In this document: piece by piece, positions 16,922 through 25,617 of the stretch | Layout: each line of letters opens with the position of its first letter | How positions within the stretch are numbered: position 1 is the first letter of the stretch | Source: an uncultured Elusimicrobia bacterium | Lineage (GTDB): Bacteria > Elusimicrobiota > Elusimicrobia > Elusimicrobiales > UBA9959 | Assembly: GCA_903879915.1 (NCBI GenBank) | Contig: CAIRNJ010000048.1 | Span: 1-64,000 of the forward strand | Direction: 5' to 3' | DNA length: 64,000 nucleotides | The notes under the pieces: model-generated | What the model was told of the DNA's origin: nothing | Seen by the model: the letters and a program-made list of their open reading frames with translations, nothing else | Database searches by the model: none | Made by a program: the position numbers and the translations under genes

Positions 16922-17713
16922 TTATTTCAGGGCGCGGACTTTCTTGATAGGGAAGTCGGTGATATTCCGGCAGGATATGACAGCCAGTTCGGGCGGCAGC
17001 AGCAGGCCTTCCTTTATGGGACCGCCGCCGGCCAGGACAAGGGGCCTTTTGTTTTTCGGGATTTTAACTATTTCAGCGGCCAGCGCCCGCAGGTCCCTGA
17101 CCTGCGGGGCCAGCGAGACGGACAGCCCCAGCACCTTAGGTCGGAGGGAACTTATCAGCCCCAGTATTTCACGCCCGGGAAGGCCGGGCAGCACGGTGAA
17201 GGTTTTCAGCCCCGCGGACAGCAGGCTGGTTTCAAGGAATCTCACTCCGAGGGTGTGATAGTTCCCGTCGATGTTGGCCAGCAGGACATCCGGCTTTTCC
17301 GCCTGCCTGTTCTTCCCAAGTTCCGGATAATGCGCCTGGACGTGCGTGACCATTCTTTCCGCGAACGAGCTGAAGCGGTGCTCGGTTGCTACGGTGGCCT
17401 CGCCCTTCGCCCAGAGTTCTCCTATCTCGTAAAGAGCGGGCTGTATTATCCCTATCAGCAGGTCCTGGGGTTTTATTCCCAGGGCAAAACCTTCTTTAAC
17501 CCACCACTCCGGCGGCGAATTTATGCCGCTCCTGACCTCGTCCCTGAGTTTCGTGAAAAACGCTACCAAGGGCTGCAAGCGTTCGGAAACGTCATTCTTC
17601 CCGGCTATGCCGCTGGCGTCGCATTTCTCACAGAGACAGTGCGTCAGATTATATTTATCGAAAGGCGCACATTCGCCCAGATAGCTTTGGCAGTACGCGC
17701 ACCAGCGTATCAT
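16922..17713 (-). CDS. Cobalamin-binding protein with CarH-type W-x9-EH motif and Cys-rich N-terminus
   Basis: 263 aa from the ATG at 17713, supported by AAGGAG eight bases upstream. Residues 1-35 hold six Cys (5, 8, 15, 26, 28, 31), a likely zinc-ribbon. A four-helix cap follows (about 45-130) with W101-x9-E111-H112, the motif that shields the upper face of adenosylcobalamin in CarH/LitR photoreceptors. Then comes a B12-binding Rossmann domain with NYHTLG (H153 as candidate lower ligand). Unlike CarH there is no MerR DNA-binding domain. It is therefore a probable B12-dependent light or B12 sensor, with output through the Cys-rich part. The motif match is seen; the function is inferred. Confidence 0.82.
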   Translation of the reverse strand: MIRWCAYCQSYLGECAPFDKYNLTHCLCEKCDASGIAGKNDVSERLQPLVAFFTKLRDEVRSGINSPPEWWVKEGFALGIKPQDLLIGIIQPALYEIGELWAKGEATVATEHRFSSFAERMVTHVQAHYPELGKNRQAEKPDVLLANIDGNYHTLGVRFLETSLLSAGLKTFTVLPGLPGREILGLISSLRPKVLGLSVSLAPQVRDLRALAAEIVKIPKNKRPLVLAGGGPIKEGLLLPPELAVISCRNITDFPIKKVRALK

Positions 17714-17813
17714 CAGCGGCTCTCCTTGTTCCTGTTCATGGGCCCCTGCTATTATGCGACAATACGCGCCGTTAGGCAAATTCCTGCCGGGAAAAGCGGG
17801 GGGCCTTCCGTGC

Positions 17814-20138
17814 TCAATCGCTCAGCGCCGCAGGGTTCGAATAGCGGCCGTTATTCAGCTCGAGCCCGCGCTGTACGGCCGCGGCCGCGCTGTCCGGCCC
17901 GCCGTTGAGCGCTAGGCGGGCCGAGCTGTCCTGTTCGCCCTTTATCTTCTTGTCGGCGCGGTAGCTGAGCTGTGCCGCTACGTCGGCCGGCTCCGCGAGC
18001 TGTATCAGCACCCGGAGCAGCCCGGTGTAGGCCAGGCCTGAGCTCCCTTCGCCGCCCATGAGCCTGGCCAGCCTCTCGGCCTTCAGGTCCGGGTCGGCCA
18101 GGGCGCGCACGCTCGCGATATCCGCCACCACCCTGGCGGCGGTAGCGCAAAGTTTGGCGATCATGTCCATTATGCCGAACCCGGGTTTGAATTCATCCCC
18201 GGTCAGGTCCACTACCCCGGCTATGTCCCGGCGGGAGTAGCTGAGGCCGCCGTTCTCGTCCACCGTGGAGACCGAAAGCACTTTCATCATTATCCCGCCC
18301 GCGGCGGCGTCCAGCGCGTTGAAAAAAGACTTTACTATAAGGCTGGCGGGGGAGGCCAGGATGTCGGCCACCGCCCTGGCGCTGAAAGCCAGGCTGAAGG
18401 ACATGAACGCAGACCCGTAAACATGGTCCTGCCCTACGCCGGAGGTTTGCGGGCGCGGCGGCTGGATGGCGTCCAGCGGCAGTTCCGTTGCCGGGTTTAT
18501 TCCGTCGCCTTTGGCGCCGGCGTACTTCACTACGTTGTTCGCCTCCTCCAGCATCTCGCGGGCGCTGTGGTCGTGGTGGCGCACCTCGCTTTCGAACTGC
18601 TGGTACACCAGCGCGGGCCCGCTGGCCGCTTCGGAGGAGATTTTCGTGGTCAGCGCGTACGCGTTGCGGCTGCTGTCGTGCCTGATCAGCGGGCCGGCCA
18701 CGGGAACGGGGAAGAAATCGGAATCCCGGTTCTTGTATTTATGATAGACGGTCATGACCGCGCCGCCCCCGGCCGCGGTGAAGCGGTCGTAGCGCAGGCC
18801 GGAGGCGTTGCGCTGGTTGGTTATCAGCGGAACGTGGAGGTCCACGCTGTGCACATGGTCGTTATAGGCGTCCATGCCGGCGTAGGCGGGCTCGGTCTCC
18901 AGCCTGCCGCCCCATTTGGCCTGCAGCCTGTCCAGCTCCTGCGCGCTCTCCAGGCTGGCGTGCCCCGGCAGGTAGCGCCAGGCGGTCACCAGCCTGGCCA
19001 GCTGCCGGAGGTTGTCGAGCTGACCGCCCTGCAGCAGGGCGGCCAGCGCCTCCATCTGCCCGGCGTCCGTCGGGTCCAGCACGTACTCTATGAGGATGCG
19101 CTGCCCCTTGCGCTGGCCCAGGCTGAGGTTAAAGCTGGCAGTCAGGTAATTCTTGAAGACCTCCACTATCTTCTTCGCCGCAGGCGCGCCTACGGTGCCG
19201 CCGAGATAGCTCTCCAGCTGCGGCTGGATGGCGTCCAGCGCCGTATGCTCCGGGAACAATCCCGCGCTTACCGAGCCGCCGGCCGCGCGGATCACGGCCC
19301 TGTCTATGCGCAGGCGGAAGCGCAGCTCCTTCTCGCCCCTGCGGAAAAGCGAGACCGTGGGGACGTATTCGCGGGCGCTGGTGAAAGAGACGCTGACGGT
19401 GGTCTGATAGGCCGTGGCGCCTACCGAAGGCGAGAGGCCGGCCCAGAAGACCACGGGCATTTTCCACAGCTCGCCCACCTGCATTTCGGAAATATGTTTC
19501 GCGTTCAGCGGCAGGATGGTCTTTATCTTGAGCGGGTTGAGCAGCACGCGCAGCTGGTCGCAGCTTTTAACGTAGCCGAGGTCGCGGATAACTACCGACT
19601 CGCCCTCCAGCCGGACTCCCGCCTTAAGGCCCACCGAGATCCCCGCGCCGGCGTCTAGCGCCGGGGTTTCCAGGCCGAGGTTCATCCTCAGCGCGACGGC
19701 GTCCGTCAGCGCCAGGCGGCCGTCCGGAAAACGGCGGAAGTCGCGGTGCAGCCCGGCCCCGACGCCCACAACGGCTCCTTCAACTCCGGCGAGGCTGGTC
19801 GGGCTGACGTCGAAGCTCAGGGGGATCTTCGCTTTGTCGCAGATATCCCTGTTGACGTCGAATTTTACCTGCATTTTTTCCCAGAACGCGGTCTCGCCCG
19901 CCGACTGCCCGTCCGCAGGCCCGGCCGGGCCCTGTGCCGTAGAGACGGCCACGGTCTGCCAGCCGCCCTTCTCCATAACGGCGGCGCCGGGGCCGGCCAT
20001 GGAAACAAGTCCGGTCAGCGCGCCGGCGCCTGCCGCCGCCAGAGGGGAGCAGTCCAGCAGAACGAGCAGGGCCGCCGCCGCAAGAAGGCCCGGGAATTTA
20101 ACTTTATCAGGTCCTGTCATTGTATTCATGAAGTTCAC
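17814..20138 (-). CDS. Large exported protein of unknown function, coupled to a phospholipase D
   Basis: 774 aa. The GTG at 20138 overlaps the stop of the upstream phospholipase D gene (GTGA), so I take it as the start; an ATG at 20129 is an alternative. A hydrophobic signal segment (GLLAAAALLVLLDCSPLAAAGA) follows. The early part is rich in beta strand (FDVSPTSLAGVEGAVVGVGAGLHRDF, SVSFTSAREYVPTVSLF), like a barrel or surface protein. The middle has a His/Asp segment (DAYNDHVHSVDLHVPL) and SEVRHHDHS. The C-terminal third is helical. I recognise no family. Coupling with the phospholipase D suggests a shared job at the envelope. Confidence 0.85.
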   Translation of the reverse strand: MNFMNTMTGPDKVKFPGLLAAAALLVLLDCSPLAAAGAGALTGLVSMAGPGAAVMEKGGWQTVAVSTAQGPAGPADGQSAGETAFWEKMQVKFDVNRDICDKAKIPLSFDVSPTSLAGVEGAVVGVGAGLHRDFRRFPDGRLALTDAVALRMNLGLETPALDAGAGISVGLKAGVRLEGESVVIRDLGYVKSCDQLRVLLNPLKIKTILPLNAKHISEMQVGELWKMPVVFWAGLSPSVGATAYQTTVSVSFTSAREYVPTVSLFRRGEKELRFRLRIDRAVIRAAGGSVSAGLFPEHTALDAIQPQLESYLGGTVGAPAAKKIVEVFKNYLTASFNLSLGQRKGQRILIEYVLDPTDAGQMEALAALLQGGQLDNLRQLARLVTAWRYLPGHASLESAQELDRLQAKWGGRLETEPAYAGMDAYNDHVHSVDLHVPLITNQRNASGLRYDRFTAAGGGAVMTVYHKYKNRDSDFFPVPVAGPLIRHDSSRNAYALTTKISSEAASGPALVYQQFESEVRHHDHSAREMLEEANNVVKYAGAKGDGINPATELPLDAIQPPRPQTSGVGQDHVYGSAFMSFSLAFSARAVADILASPASLIVKSFFNALDAAAGGIMMKVLSVSTVDENGGLSYSRRDIAGVVDLTGDEFKPGFGIMDMIAKLCATAARVVADIASVRALADPDLKAERLARLMGGEGSSGLAYTGLLRVLIQLAEPADVAAQLSYRADKKIKGEQDSSARLALNGGPDSAAAAVQRGLELNNGRYSNPAALSD

Positions 20139-21547
20139 AGTCCGGCCAGGTCGACAGGCAAAGAAGTCTGCGGGGCCAGGAAAGGCAGGTGCCCGGCGAT
20201 AGCGTTGCCGAGGTCGAACTTGGCGCCGGTTATCCGCAGGCTCTGGGCGATATCCTTGTCGAAAATGCGGGTATCGAGCTGCGCCGCGAATTCCCGGTCC
20301 AGCACCAGCAGGTTCATCTCGTTGTTATATCTAAGGCTCTGGGGGTCGAGGTTGGACGACCCCACCGTGGCCCAGAGATGGTCCATTACCGCCACTTTCA
20401 GGTGCTCCATGCGCGGCTGGTATTCGTATATCTCTATGCCCGCCTTCAGCATATCCTTGTAATGCGAGCGGAAGGCGCTCAGAGTTATCTGCATGTCGTT
20501 CTTGGCGGGCACTATCAGCTGTACTTTAAGGCCCGGGCGCCGGGGGTCGGCGGCGGCTTTGATCAGCGCCTTTATTACCTCGCGGTCGGTGAAATACGGG
20601 TCTTCTATGCGGATAAGGTCGCGCGCGGTGTTGATGGCCAGAATGTAGGCGCTCTTTATGTTATGGTCGGCGCCGCCTCCTTTATGCATGATGACGTAGG
20701 TGCGCACGCCGCCTTCCTCCGGCCGCGGCTCGGGGAAGCCTGAAAGCTCCTCTCCGGCCGCCTTTTTCCATTTCTCCAGAAAAGACTTGTGCAGCTGCGC
20801 TACCGCGGGCCCGGTAACGCGCGTCTGCTGGTCGTGCCAGTTCAGCTGGTAATCCTCGCCGATGTTCATCCCGCCGGTATAGCCCACCAGCCCGCCGGTC
20901 CCGTCGTCCATCACTATGACCTTGCGGTGGTCCAGGTGCAGCAGTTCGAACGGGCGCACCTTTACCTCTATGCCCGCGGCGCGCATGGAATCCACGAACT
21001 TGTTCTCCCTGCTGCCCACTATCATCAGCGAGCTTCCGAGGCGGTCCAGCATTATCCTTACGCGTACGCCGGCTTTCACTTTTGCCGCCAGGAGATCGCG
21101 CAGCTTCGCCCCGATCTCGTCCGCCTGCCACTGGAAGATCTCAATATGGATGAACGACCTGGCGCCGCGCAGGTCGGGGCCCGCGGCGCGCATCACCTCC
21201 GGCCCGTCCACCAGCAACTGCAGTTTATTCAGCCCGCAGTCGGCCAGCCCGCCCGGCTTGACCATGCCGCCCAGCTGCCAGAAATAGTCCTCCCAGGCCT
21301 TCGCCTGTCCCAGCGGGTAGGGCGACGCTTCGGGGAGCTGCCCGGCGGCGGCCGGCGCCGGCACCGCGGTGACGGCGGGCAGGTCCGCGGAAACTAAGGG
21401 ATACGCGCCCGGAGCGCCGTCGAAACTGATATTCATCCTCTGTGCCGGCGCCGGGGGCACCGCGGCTGAAAGAGGGCATCGGGGCGTTAAAAAAACAATA
21501 CCTAGCGTCAAGAGCGAAACCGCGCGAACCGTGTTCTTTGTGTCCAT
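20135..21547 (-). CDS. Exported phospholipase D / cardiolipin synthase-like protein
   Basis: 470 aa. Both HKD motifs are complete: H207-K209-D214 (LDHRKVIVMDD) with GYTGGMNIG after it, and H382-K384-D389 (EHLKVAVMD) with VGSSNLD after it. This matches cardiolipin synthase-like members of the PLD superfamily. It differs from ordinary Cls in having an apparent cleavable signal peptide (AVSLLTLGIVFLTPRCPLSAAV) and a linker of about 60 residues in place of two membrane helices, so it likely works in the periplasm or outside. AGGAG precedes the ATG. It overlaps the 774-aa gene downstream. The lipid substrate is unknown. Confidence 0.9.
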   Translation of the reverse strand: MDTKNTVRAVSLLTLGIVFLTPRCPLSAAVPPAPAQRMNISFDGAPGAYPLVSADLPAVTAVPAPAAAGQLPEASPYPLGQAKAWEDYFWQLGGMVKPGGLADCGLNKLQLLVDGPEVMRAAGPDLRGARSFIHIEIFQWQADEIGAKLRDLLAAKVKAGVRVRIMLDRLGSSLMIVGSRENKFVDSMRAAGIEVKVRPFELLHLDHRKVIVMDDGTGGLVGYTGGMNIGEDYQLNWHDQQTRVTGPAVAQLHKSFLEKWKKAAGEELSGFPEPRPEEGGVRTYVIMHKGGGADHNIKSAYILAINTARDLIRIEDPYFTDREVIKALIKAAADPRRPGLKVQLIVPAKNDMQITLSAFRSHYKDMLKAGIEIYEYQPRMEHLKVAVMDHLWATVGSSNLDPQSLRYNNEMNLLVLDREFAAQLDTRIFDKDIAQSLRITGAKFDLGNAIAGHLPFLAPQTSLPVDLAGL

Positions 21548-21615
21548 TTATCGTTTCTCCTGTACCAAACCGCGTTAATTCCCGCCTAAACAATGCACAA
21601 CGCAGTAATAACAGC

Positions 21616-21632
21616 GTAATACATTGTATTAC
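21616..21632. promoter_or_regulatory. 17-base palindrome upstream of the phospholipase D gene
   Basis: GTAATACA-t-TGTATTAC is a perfect dyad about 70 bases upstream of the PLD start codon on the minus strand. It is AT-rich in a GC-rich setting and has operator form. No regulator gene is adjacent. The rest of 21548-21829 shows only a short ACCCAGG/CCTGGGT hairpin (21662-21679) and the terminator of the next gene. Confidence 0.5.
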
Positions 21633-21779
21633 ATCCGGCGCGCGCGGTCATGGGCAGTCGGACCCAGGCCTCCCTGGGTACTTTATCCCGGCCGGGGGGC
21701 TTGGGGATTTCTTATATTAAGGAAAAGAGGGCGGGCGGCAGGGACAGCGGCCGGCGCCGCCGTTAACAGGGGGAAAGAA

Positions 21780-21805
21780 AGGACCGCGGGGCGGCCCGCG
21801 GTCCT
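21780..21805 (-). terminator. Terminator of the OPA-type transporter gene
   Basis: AGGACCGCGG and CCGCGGTCCT form a strong stem 25 bases past the stop at 21830. On the minus strand it is followed by a T/C-rich tract (tttctttcccc). Confidence 0.75.
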
Positions 21806-21829
21806 ATGCCGGCAAGCGTGAGCTTTCCG

Positions 21830-23170
21830 CTAAGCTTCGTCTTCCACCAGCGGCCGGTGGTCTTCCGGCTCGCCGGTGTCGGGCTTATTGAGCGGGACCG
21901 CGTTCCACAGGCGGGTCATCAGCAGCGCGCCGGCCAGCGAGAACGGCATTATCATGTAGGTCCAGGAGCCCCAGCCCCATTTGTCCAGGAAATGCCCCAT
22001 CAGAAAGCCCGTGAGGCCCGAGGCCAGGTACTGCACGCCGTCGAGCAGGCCCGCCACCGTGGAGGCCGCCCTTGTGCCGCCGAAGTCCATGGAGGCGGTG
22101 CCGGTGAGCATGCCGTGCACGCCGAAGATCCACATGCAGGAGACGCCTATCATCAACGACGCCACCAGCGGGCTGGCCGTCTGGCCGAGTATGAACAGCG
22201 AAACTATCTGCAGCAGGTAGAAGATAAAGGCCACCGGCGGGCGGCGCGACTGGAACAGCTTGTCGGACATGTAGCCGCACAGGATGCCGCCCAGGATGCC
22301 GCCCACGGTGATGCCGGAGGTGGCGATGGTGAACAGCGTGCCGCCGTGCTCTATCTTGTGCACCTCGCTGAGGAAAGGCACGAACCAGAGCAGCAGGCCC
22401 TGGCGCACGAAGCCGGTGCAGAATTCCGAGACGGCCAGCGTGACTATCACGGGGTTGGTGAACACGCGGGTCATCAGCTCGCCGAATTTAAGGGGTACGG
22501 CGTTGTCTTTCTCGTGGGAGGAGGCGTCGCCGGTGTTGAAGTTCTCGAAGCCGGCGTCCTCGGGCGTGTCCTTAACCATGAACAGGTCCACGAGGAACAT
22601 GATGAAGATGGCGGCTGAAGGTATCAGGAACACCATGTACCAGGGCATGGTGGACATTATCCAGCCGCCCACGGTCATGGCCAGGAAGTAGCCGCCGGAG
22701 ATCATTATGCCGAAGATGCCGCCGAACACGCCGCGCTCCTTCACGTGGAACCACGGGGCGTTCACTTTCACCACGGACAAGGCGCCGAAGGACTGGAAGT
22801 ACTGGTTCACGGCGTAGAGCAGCGACATGCCGACTATCAGCTTCGTGCTCCAGCCGTTGAGGAACAGCAGGCCTATCACCAGGTTCAGCAGCGAAGCGCC
22901 CAGCGCGCCGAAAAGTATGGCTTTCTTGCCGCCGATGCGGTCGGCCAGCGGGCCGTTGAACATCACGGACAGGGCGTAGGTCCAGAACCCGGCGGTGGCT
23001 ATGATGCCGAATTCCCCTTTGCTCAGGTGGAACATGTCCATCATGCTCTTGGACGCGACGTTAAGATTGTAGCGGCCCATGTAGAACGTGGCGTAGGTGA
23101 GGCCGAGGGGGAACCAGTTCAGGAAACGGCGGCGGCGGTAGTCGGGCGAGTGGACGGGGGCTTCGGGCAT
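21830..23170 (-). CDS. MFS transporter, organophosphate:phosphate antiporter (GlpT/UhpT) type
   Basis: 446 aa, twelve predicted membrane helices. The N-terminus RRRRFLNWFPLGLTYATFYMGRYNLNVASKSM matches the first helix and loop of the OPA family, where an Arg in this region contacts substrate phosphate in GlpT. SKGEFGIIATAGFWTYALSVMFNGPLADRIGGKKAIL is the usual MFS loop. The C-terminal halves are likewise MFS-like. It probably imports a sugar phosphate or glycerol-3-phosphate by exchange for phosphate; the exact substrate cannot be read from sequence. CAGGAG precedes the start and a TATAAT lies upstream. Confidence 0.88.
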   Translation of the reverse strand: MPEAPVHSPDYRRRRFLNWFPLGLTYATFYMGRYNLNVASKSMMDMFHLSKGEFGIIATAGFWTYALSVMFNGPLADRIGGKKAILFGALGASLLNLVIGLLFLNGWSTKLIVGMSLLYAVNQYFQSFGALSVVKVNAPWFHVKERGVFGGIFGIMISGGYFLAMTVGGWIMSTMPWYMVFLIPSAAIFIMFLVDLFMVKDTPEDAGFENFNTGDASSHEKDNAVPLKFGELMTRVFTNPVIVTLAVSEFCTGFVRQGLLLWFVPFLSEVHKIEHGGTLFTIATSGITVGGILGGILCGYMSDKLFQSRRPPVAFIFYLLQIVSLFILGQTASPLVASLMIGVSCMWIFGVHGMLTGTASMDFGGTRAASTVAGLLDGVQYLASGLTGFLMGHFLDKWGWGSWTYMIMPFSLAGALLMTRLWNAVPLNKPDTGEPEDHRPLVEDEA

Positions 23171-23302
23171 TTATAGGCTCCTGTTTAGATATTATACTAT
23201 GCGCTAATTATATGAATTCGGGAAATACCGGAATGTAAATTCTGTGTAAAGCCGGGGCGGGCCGGCGGAGCAGGCAGTAAATTTATTAAGCGGACGCCGG
23301 GG

Positions 23303-23337
23303 TAAAACAAAACCCCGTCCGCGGGGCGGACGGGGTT
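23303..23337 (-). terminator. Terminator of the FadL-like gene
   Basis: AACCCCGTCCG (23311-23321) pairs with CGGACGGGGTT (23327-23337); on the minus strand a ttgtttt tract follows. Confidence 0.88.
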
Positions 23338-23360
23338 CGTTAGGCGTTGCGCCTGTAAGC

Positions 23361-24602
23361 TTAGAACTTGTAGCTTACGGTGATGGCCGGCAGCATGGCC
23401 GAGGCGTTGTACTTGCCGTTCAGGTAATTGCCGCCGATAGTGGCTCCGTCGTCCTGCACGCTGGAGTCTATCTTCCTTTCCATGAACTTAAGATACATAT
23501 AGGAAGCGTCCACGGTTATGTTGCCTTTGGTGTAGCCCGCGCCTATGGAGAAGGCCAGCCGGTCAGCGTCGGGTACGCGGGTCTCGAAGTATTTTTCCGT
23601 GACGGGGGTCCAGTCATAGAAAATACCGGCCCGGGCTTTCCAGGCGTCGGATACTTTATACTCGGTGCCGGCGCGAAGGGCCCATACGCTGGTCCAGTTC
23701 TTGTCGTCTATGGTCTGGGCGGCCGCGCCGGTATTCCTGGTGTAATCTATTATCAGGCGGCGGTAGGTGGTCCAGTTGGTGTAATCCGCTTCACCCGAGA
23801 ACAGCCAGGTGTCGCTGTATTTATAGGACGCGCCGAGCTGGAACATGTCTGGCATGGTTATCTTGGTTTTGGCGTTCCTGTTGTCGGCCGCCAGAGCGTT
23901 AAGCGTCGTGCCGGTGGTCGGGAGATTTATTTTGCCGTCCACGTCTATCTTTACCGCGCTCCGGTAACTGGTGCCGAACTGCCATTTGTTCCATTTGTAC
24001 AGGCCCGCGACGTTGAAACCTACGCCGTTGCCGTCGCCTTTCAGGGTCTGTTCTACGTTGGTCGTGCCGAACTCCACCTTCTTGTTCATGGTCGCGTCCA
24101 GGCTTACGTAGCTGGCGCCGGCGGCCACGGAAAGGGCGTCGTTCACTTTATAAACGCCGTTTAGGTTCGTGTATATTGCCTGTATCTCGGATTTAGTGGC
24201 TATCTCGCGGGTATTGGCGGCCAGCTTATCCCAGCTGGTGGAAAGGCCGAAGGGAGCGTTCACGCTCAGGCCGACGGCTATTTTCGGGGCCAGCTTGCGC
24301 GTGGCGTAAAAATGCGGAGGAACGTGGAGCACGTTCTCTATCTTGTCCGTGGAGGTAGCTCTGACCTCGTTCTTGTGGTCCATGGAAGGAGCCACCATTA
24401 CGCTGCCCAGGGACAGGTTGGTGCCCTCAAGGCCTATAATGGCCGCGGGGTTGTACCAGGCCGCCGAGGCGTTGTCGGCTACCGCCACGAACGAATTGCC
24501 CATACCTGTCGCTTTCGCGTCCTGTTCCGCCAGGCGGAAACCGGCTGCGCCGGCATTGCCTGCCATCGCGAGGACTATTGCTAAGATCGCTGTGTTTCTC
24601 AT
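23361..24602 (-). CDS. FadL/OmpP1/TodX-family outer-membrane transporter
   Basis: 413 aa. A signal peptide (AILAIVLAMAGNAGAA) is followed at the mature N-terminus by GFRLAEQDAKATGMGNSFVAVADNASAAWYNPAAI, the family signature that forms the plug of FadL. Beta strands follow to a C-terminal Phe (VSYKF), the signal for outer-membrane insertion. Such channels pass long-chain fatty acids or other hydrophobic compounds across the outer membrane. AGGAGG precedes the ATG. It has its own promoter region and terminator, so it appears monocistronic. Confidence 0.93.
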   Translation of the reverse strand: MRNTAILAIVLAMAGNAGAAGFRLAEQDAKATGMGNSFVAVADNASAAWYNPAAIIGLEGTNLSLGSVMVAPSMDHKNEVRATSTDKIENVLHVPPHFYATRKLAPKIAVGLSVNAPFGLSTSWDKLAANTREIATKSEIQAIYTNLNGVYKVNDALSVAAGASYVSLDATMNKKVEFGTTNVEQTLKGDGNGVGFNVAGLYKWNKWQFGTSYRSAVKIDVDGKINLPTTGTTLNALAADNRNAKTKITMPDMFQLGASYKYSDTWLFSGEADYTNWTTYRRLIIDYTRNTGAAAQTIDDKNWTSVWALRAGTEYKVSDAWKARAGIFYDWTPVTEKYFETRVPDADRLAFSIGAGYTKGNITVDASYMYLKFMERKIDSSVQDDGATIGGNYLNGKYNASAMLPAITVSYKF

Positions 24603-24635
24603 TAAACCCTCCTAATTAATTTATCAACGTTTACT

Positions 24636-24666
24636 ATTCTACAAAAAATCGGCATTACAATTGTAA
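24636..24666 (-). promoter_or_regulatory. Promoter and palindrome upstream of the FadL-like gene
   Basis: On the minus strand TAGAAT (24641-24636) is a good -10 box. TTACAATTGTAA (24655-24666) is a perfect 12-base palindrome that would overlap a -35 box (TTACAA, 19-base spacing). An operator for a fatty-acid-responsive regulator is possible but unproven. Confidence 0.5.
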
Positions 24667-24702
24667 CGAATAGCGGCCTGCCGGCGCGCCGCGCCGCGGC
24701 CC

Positions 24703-25563
24703 TTACAGGGCCCAGAGCTTCACGGTCTTGTCGTTGGAGGCCGAGGCCAGGAGTTTACCGTCCGGGGAGACCGCCACGCCGTAGATCTCGTCCGTATGGC
24801 CTTCTAAGGTCTTAACGCAGGCGCCGGTGGCCGGGTCCCAGAGCTTTACGGCCATGCCGCCGGTTATCAGGAACCTGCTGTCGGTGGTGAAAACCACGCA
24901 GTTGAGCCAGTCGGAGTCTTTCACCGAGCCGGCCTCTTCCAGGGTTTCCGCGTTCCAGATCTCGTAGCGTTTTTCCATGCCGGTGGCCACGGCCAGCATT
25001 TTTCCGTCCGGGGAGAAAGCCAGCTGCTTAACGCCGTGCAGGTAGTTGTCGTTGTCCTTGAGCAGCTTGCCCGTGGGTTCCAGCAGCTGCAGGTCCACCC
25101 CGCCGGCCGCCAGCAGCCCTTTGGGCGAGACCGCCAGGGCCTTTATGTCTCCCATGCCGGGGTTTATGGTATTTTCCAGCGAACCGCCGGGGGAGGAGAA
25201 TACTTTGATGGCGGCGTCGTCCGAGCCGGAAAAAAGCAGCTTGCCGTTGGGCGAGAAGGCCAGGCAGTTCACAGCGGCGGTATGCTTTTCGGCTTCGGCC
25301 AGCGTGGCGCAGTCGGAGGTGCGCCAGAGCTTTACCGTTTTGTCCCAGGAGGCCGAGGCGAAGATGCCGCAGTCGGGAGAGAAGGCCAGGGCCCGGACGT
25401 TGCCTTTATGGGCCTGCAGGGTCCGGATCTCGATGCCGTCCGGGGTGTCCCAGAGCCTTATGGTGTTGTCGGCGCCGGCCGTGGCCAGGAATTTACCGCA
25501 AGGCGAGAAAGCCAGGGCGAGCACGCCCTCCGTATGTCCCTGCAGAGTTTTTATTTCGTTCAT
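24703..25563 (-). CDS. WD40-repeat beta-propeller protein
   Basis: 286 aa, made almost wholly of about seven WD40 repeats (GHTEGVLALAFSPCGKFLATAGADNTIRLWDT, HKGNVRALAFSPDCGIFASASWDKTVKLWRT, through the last GHTDEIYGVAVSPDGKLLASASNDKTVKLWAL). The first and last repeats can close one seven-bladed propeller. The fourth to sixth repeats are more diverged. There is no signal peptide, so a cytoplasmic scaffold is likely. The start has an AGGGGG site upstream, and the gene is divergent from the MFS gene at 25618. Confidence 0.92.
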   Translation of the reverse strand: MNEIKTLQGHTEGVLALAFSPCGKFLATAGADNTIRLWDTPDGIEIRTLQAHKGNVRALAFSPDCGIFASASWDKTVKLWRTSDCATLAEAEKHTAAVNCLAFSPNGKLLFSGSDDAAIKVFSSPGGSLENTINPGMGDIKALAVSPKGLLAAGGVDLQLLEPTGKLLKDNDNYLHGVKQLAFSPDGKMLAVATGMEKRYEIWNAETLEEAGSVKDSDWLNCVVFTTDSRFLITGGMAVKLWDPATGACVKTLEGHTDEIYGVAVSPDGKLLASASNDKTVKLWAL

Positions 25564-25617
25564 AGCCGCCCCCTTGCCCGTCCGCTGAGACGATAATTTA
25601 TATAATTAATAGACCCA

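Noticed and set aside
18423-19658. 411-codon plus-strand open frame opposite the 774-aa gene
   Set aside because: Typical antisense shadow of a GC-rich gene; composition is unlike a real protein and no ribosome-binding site is present.
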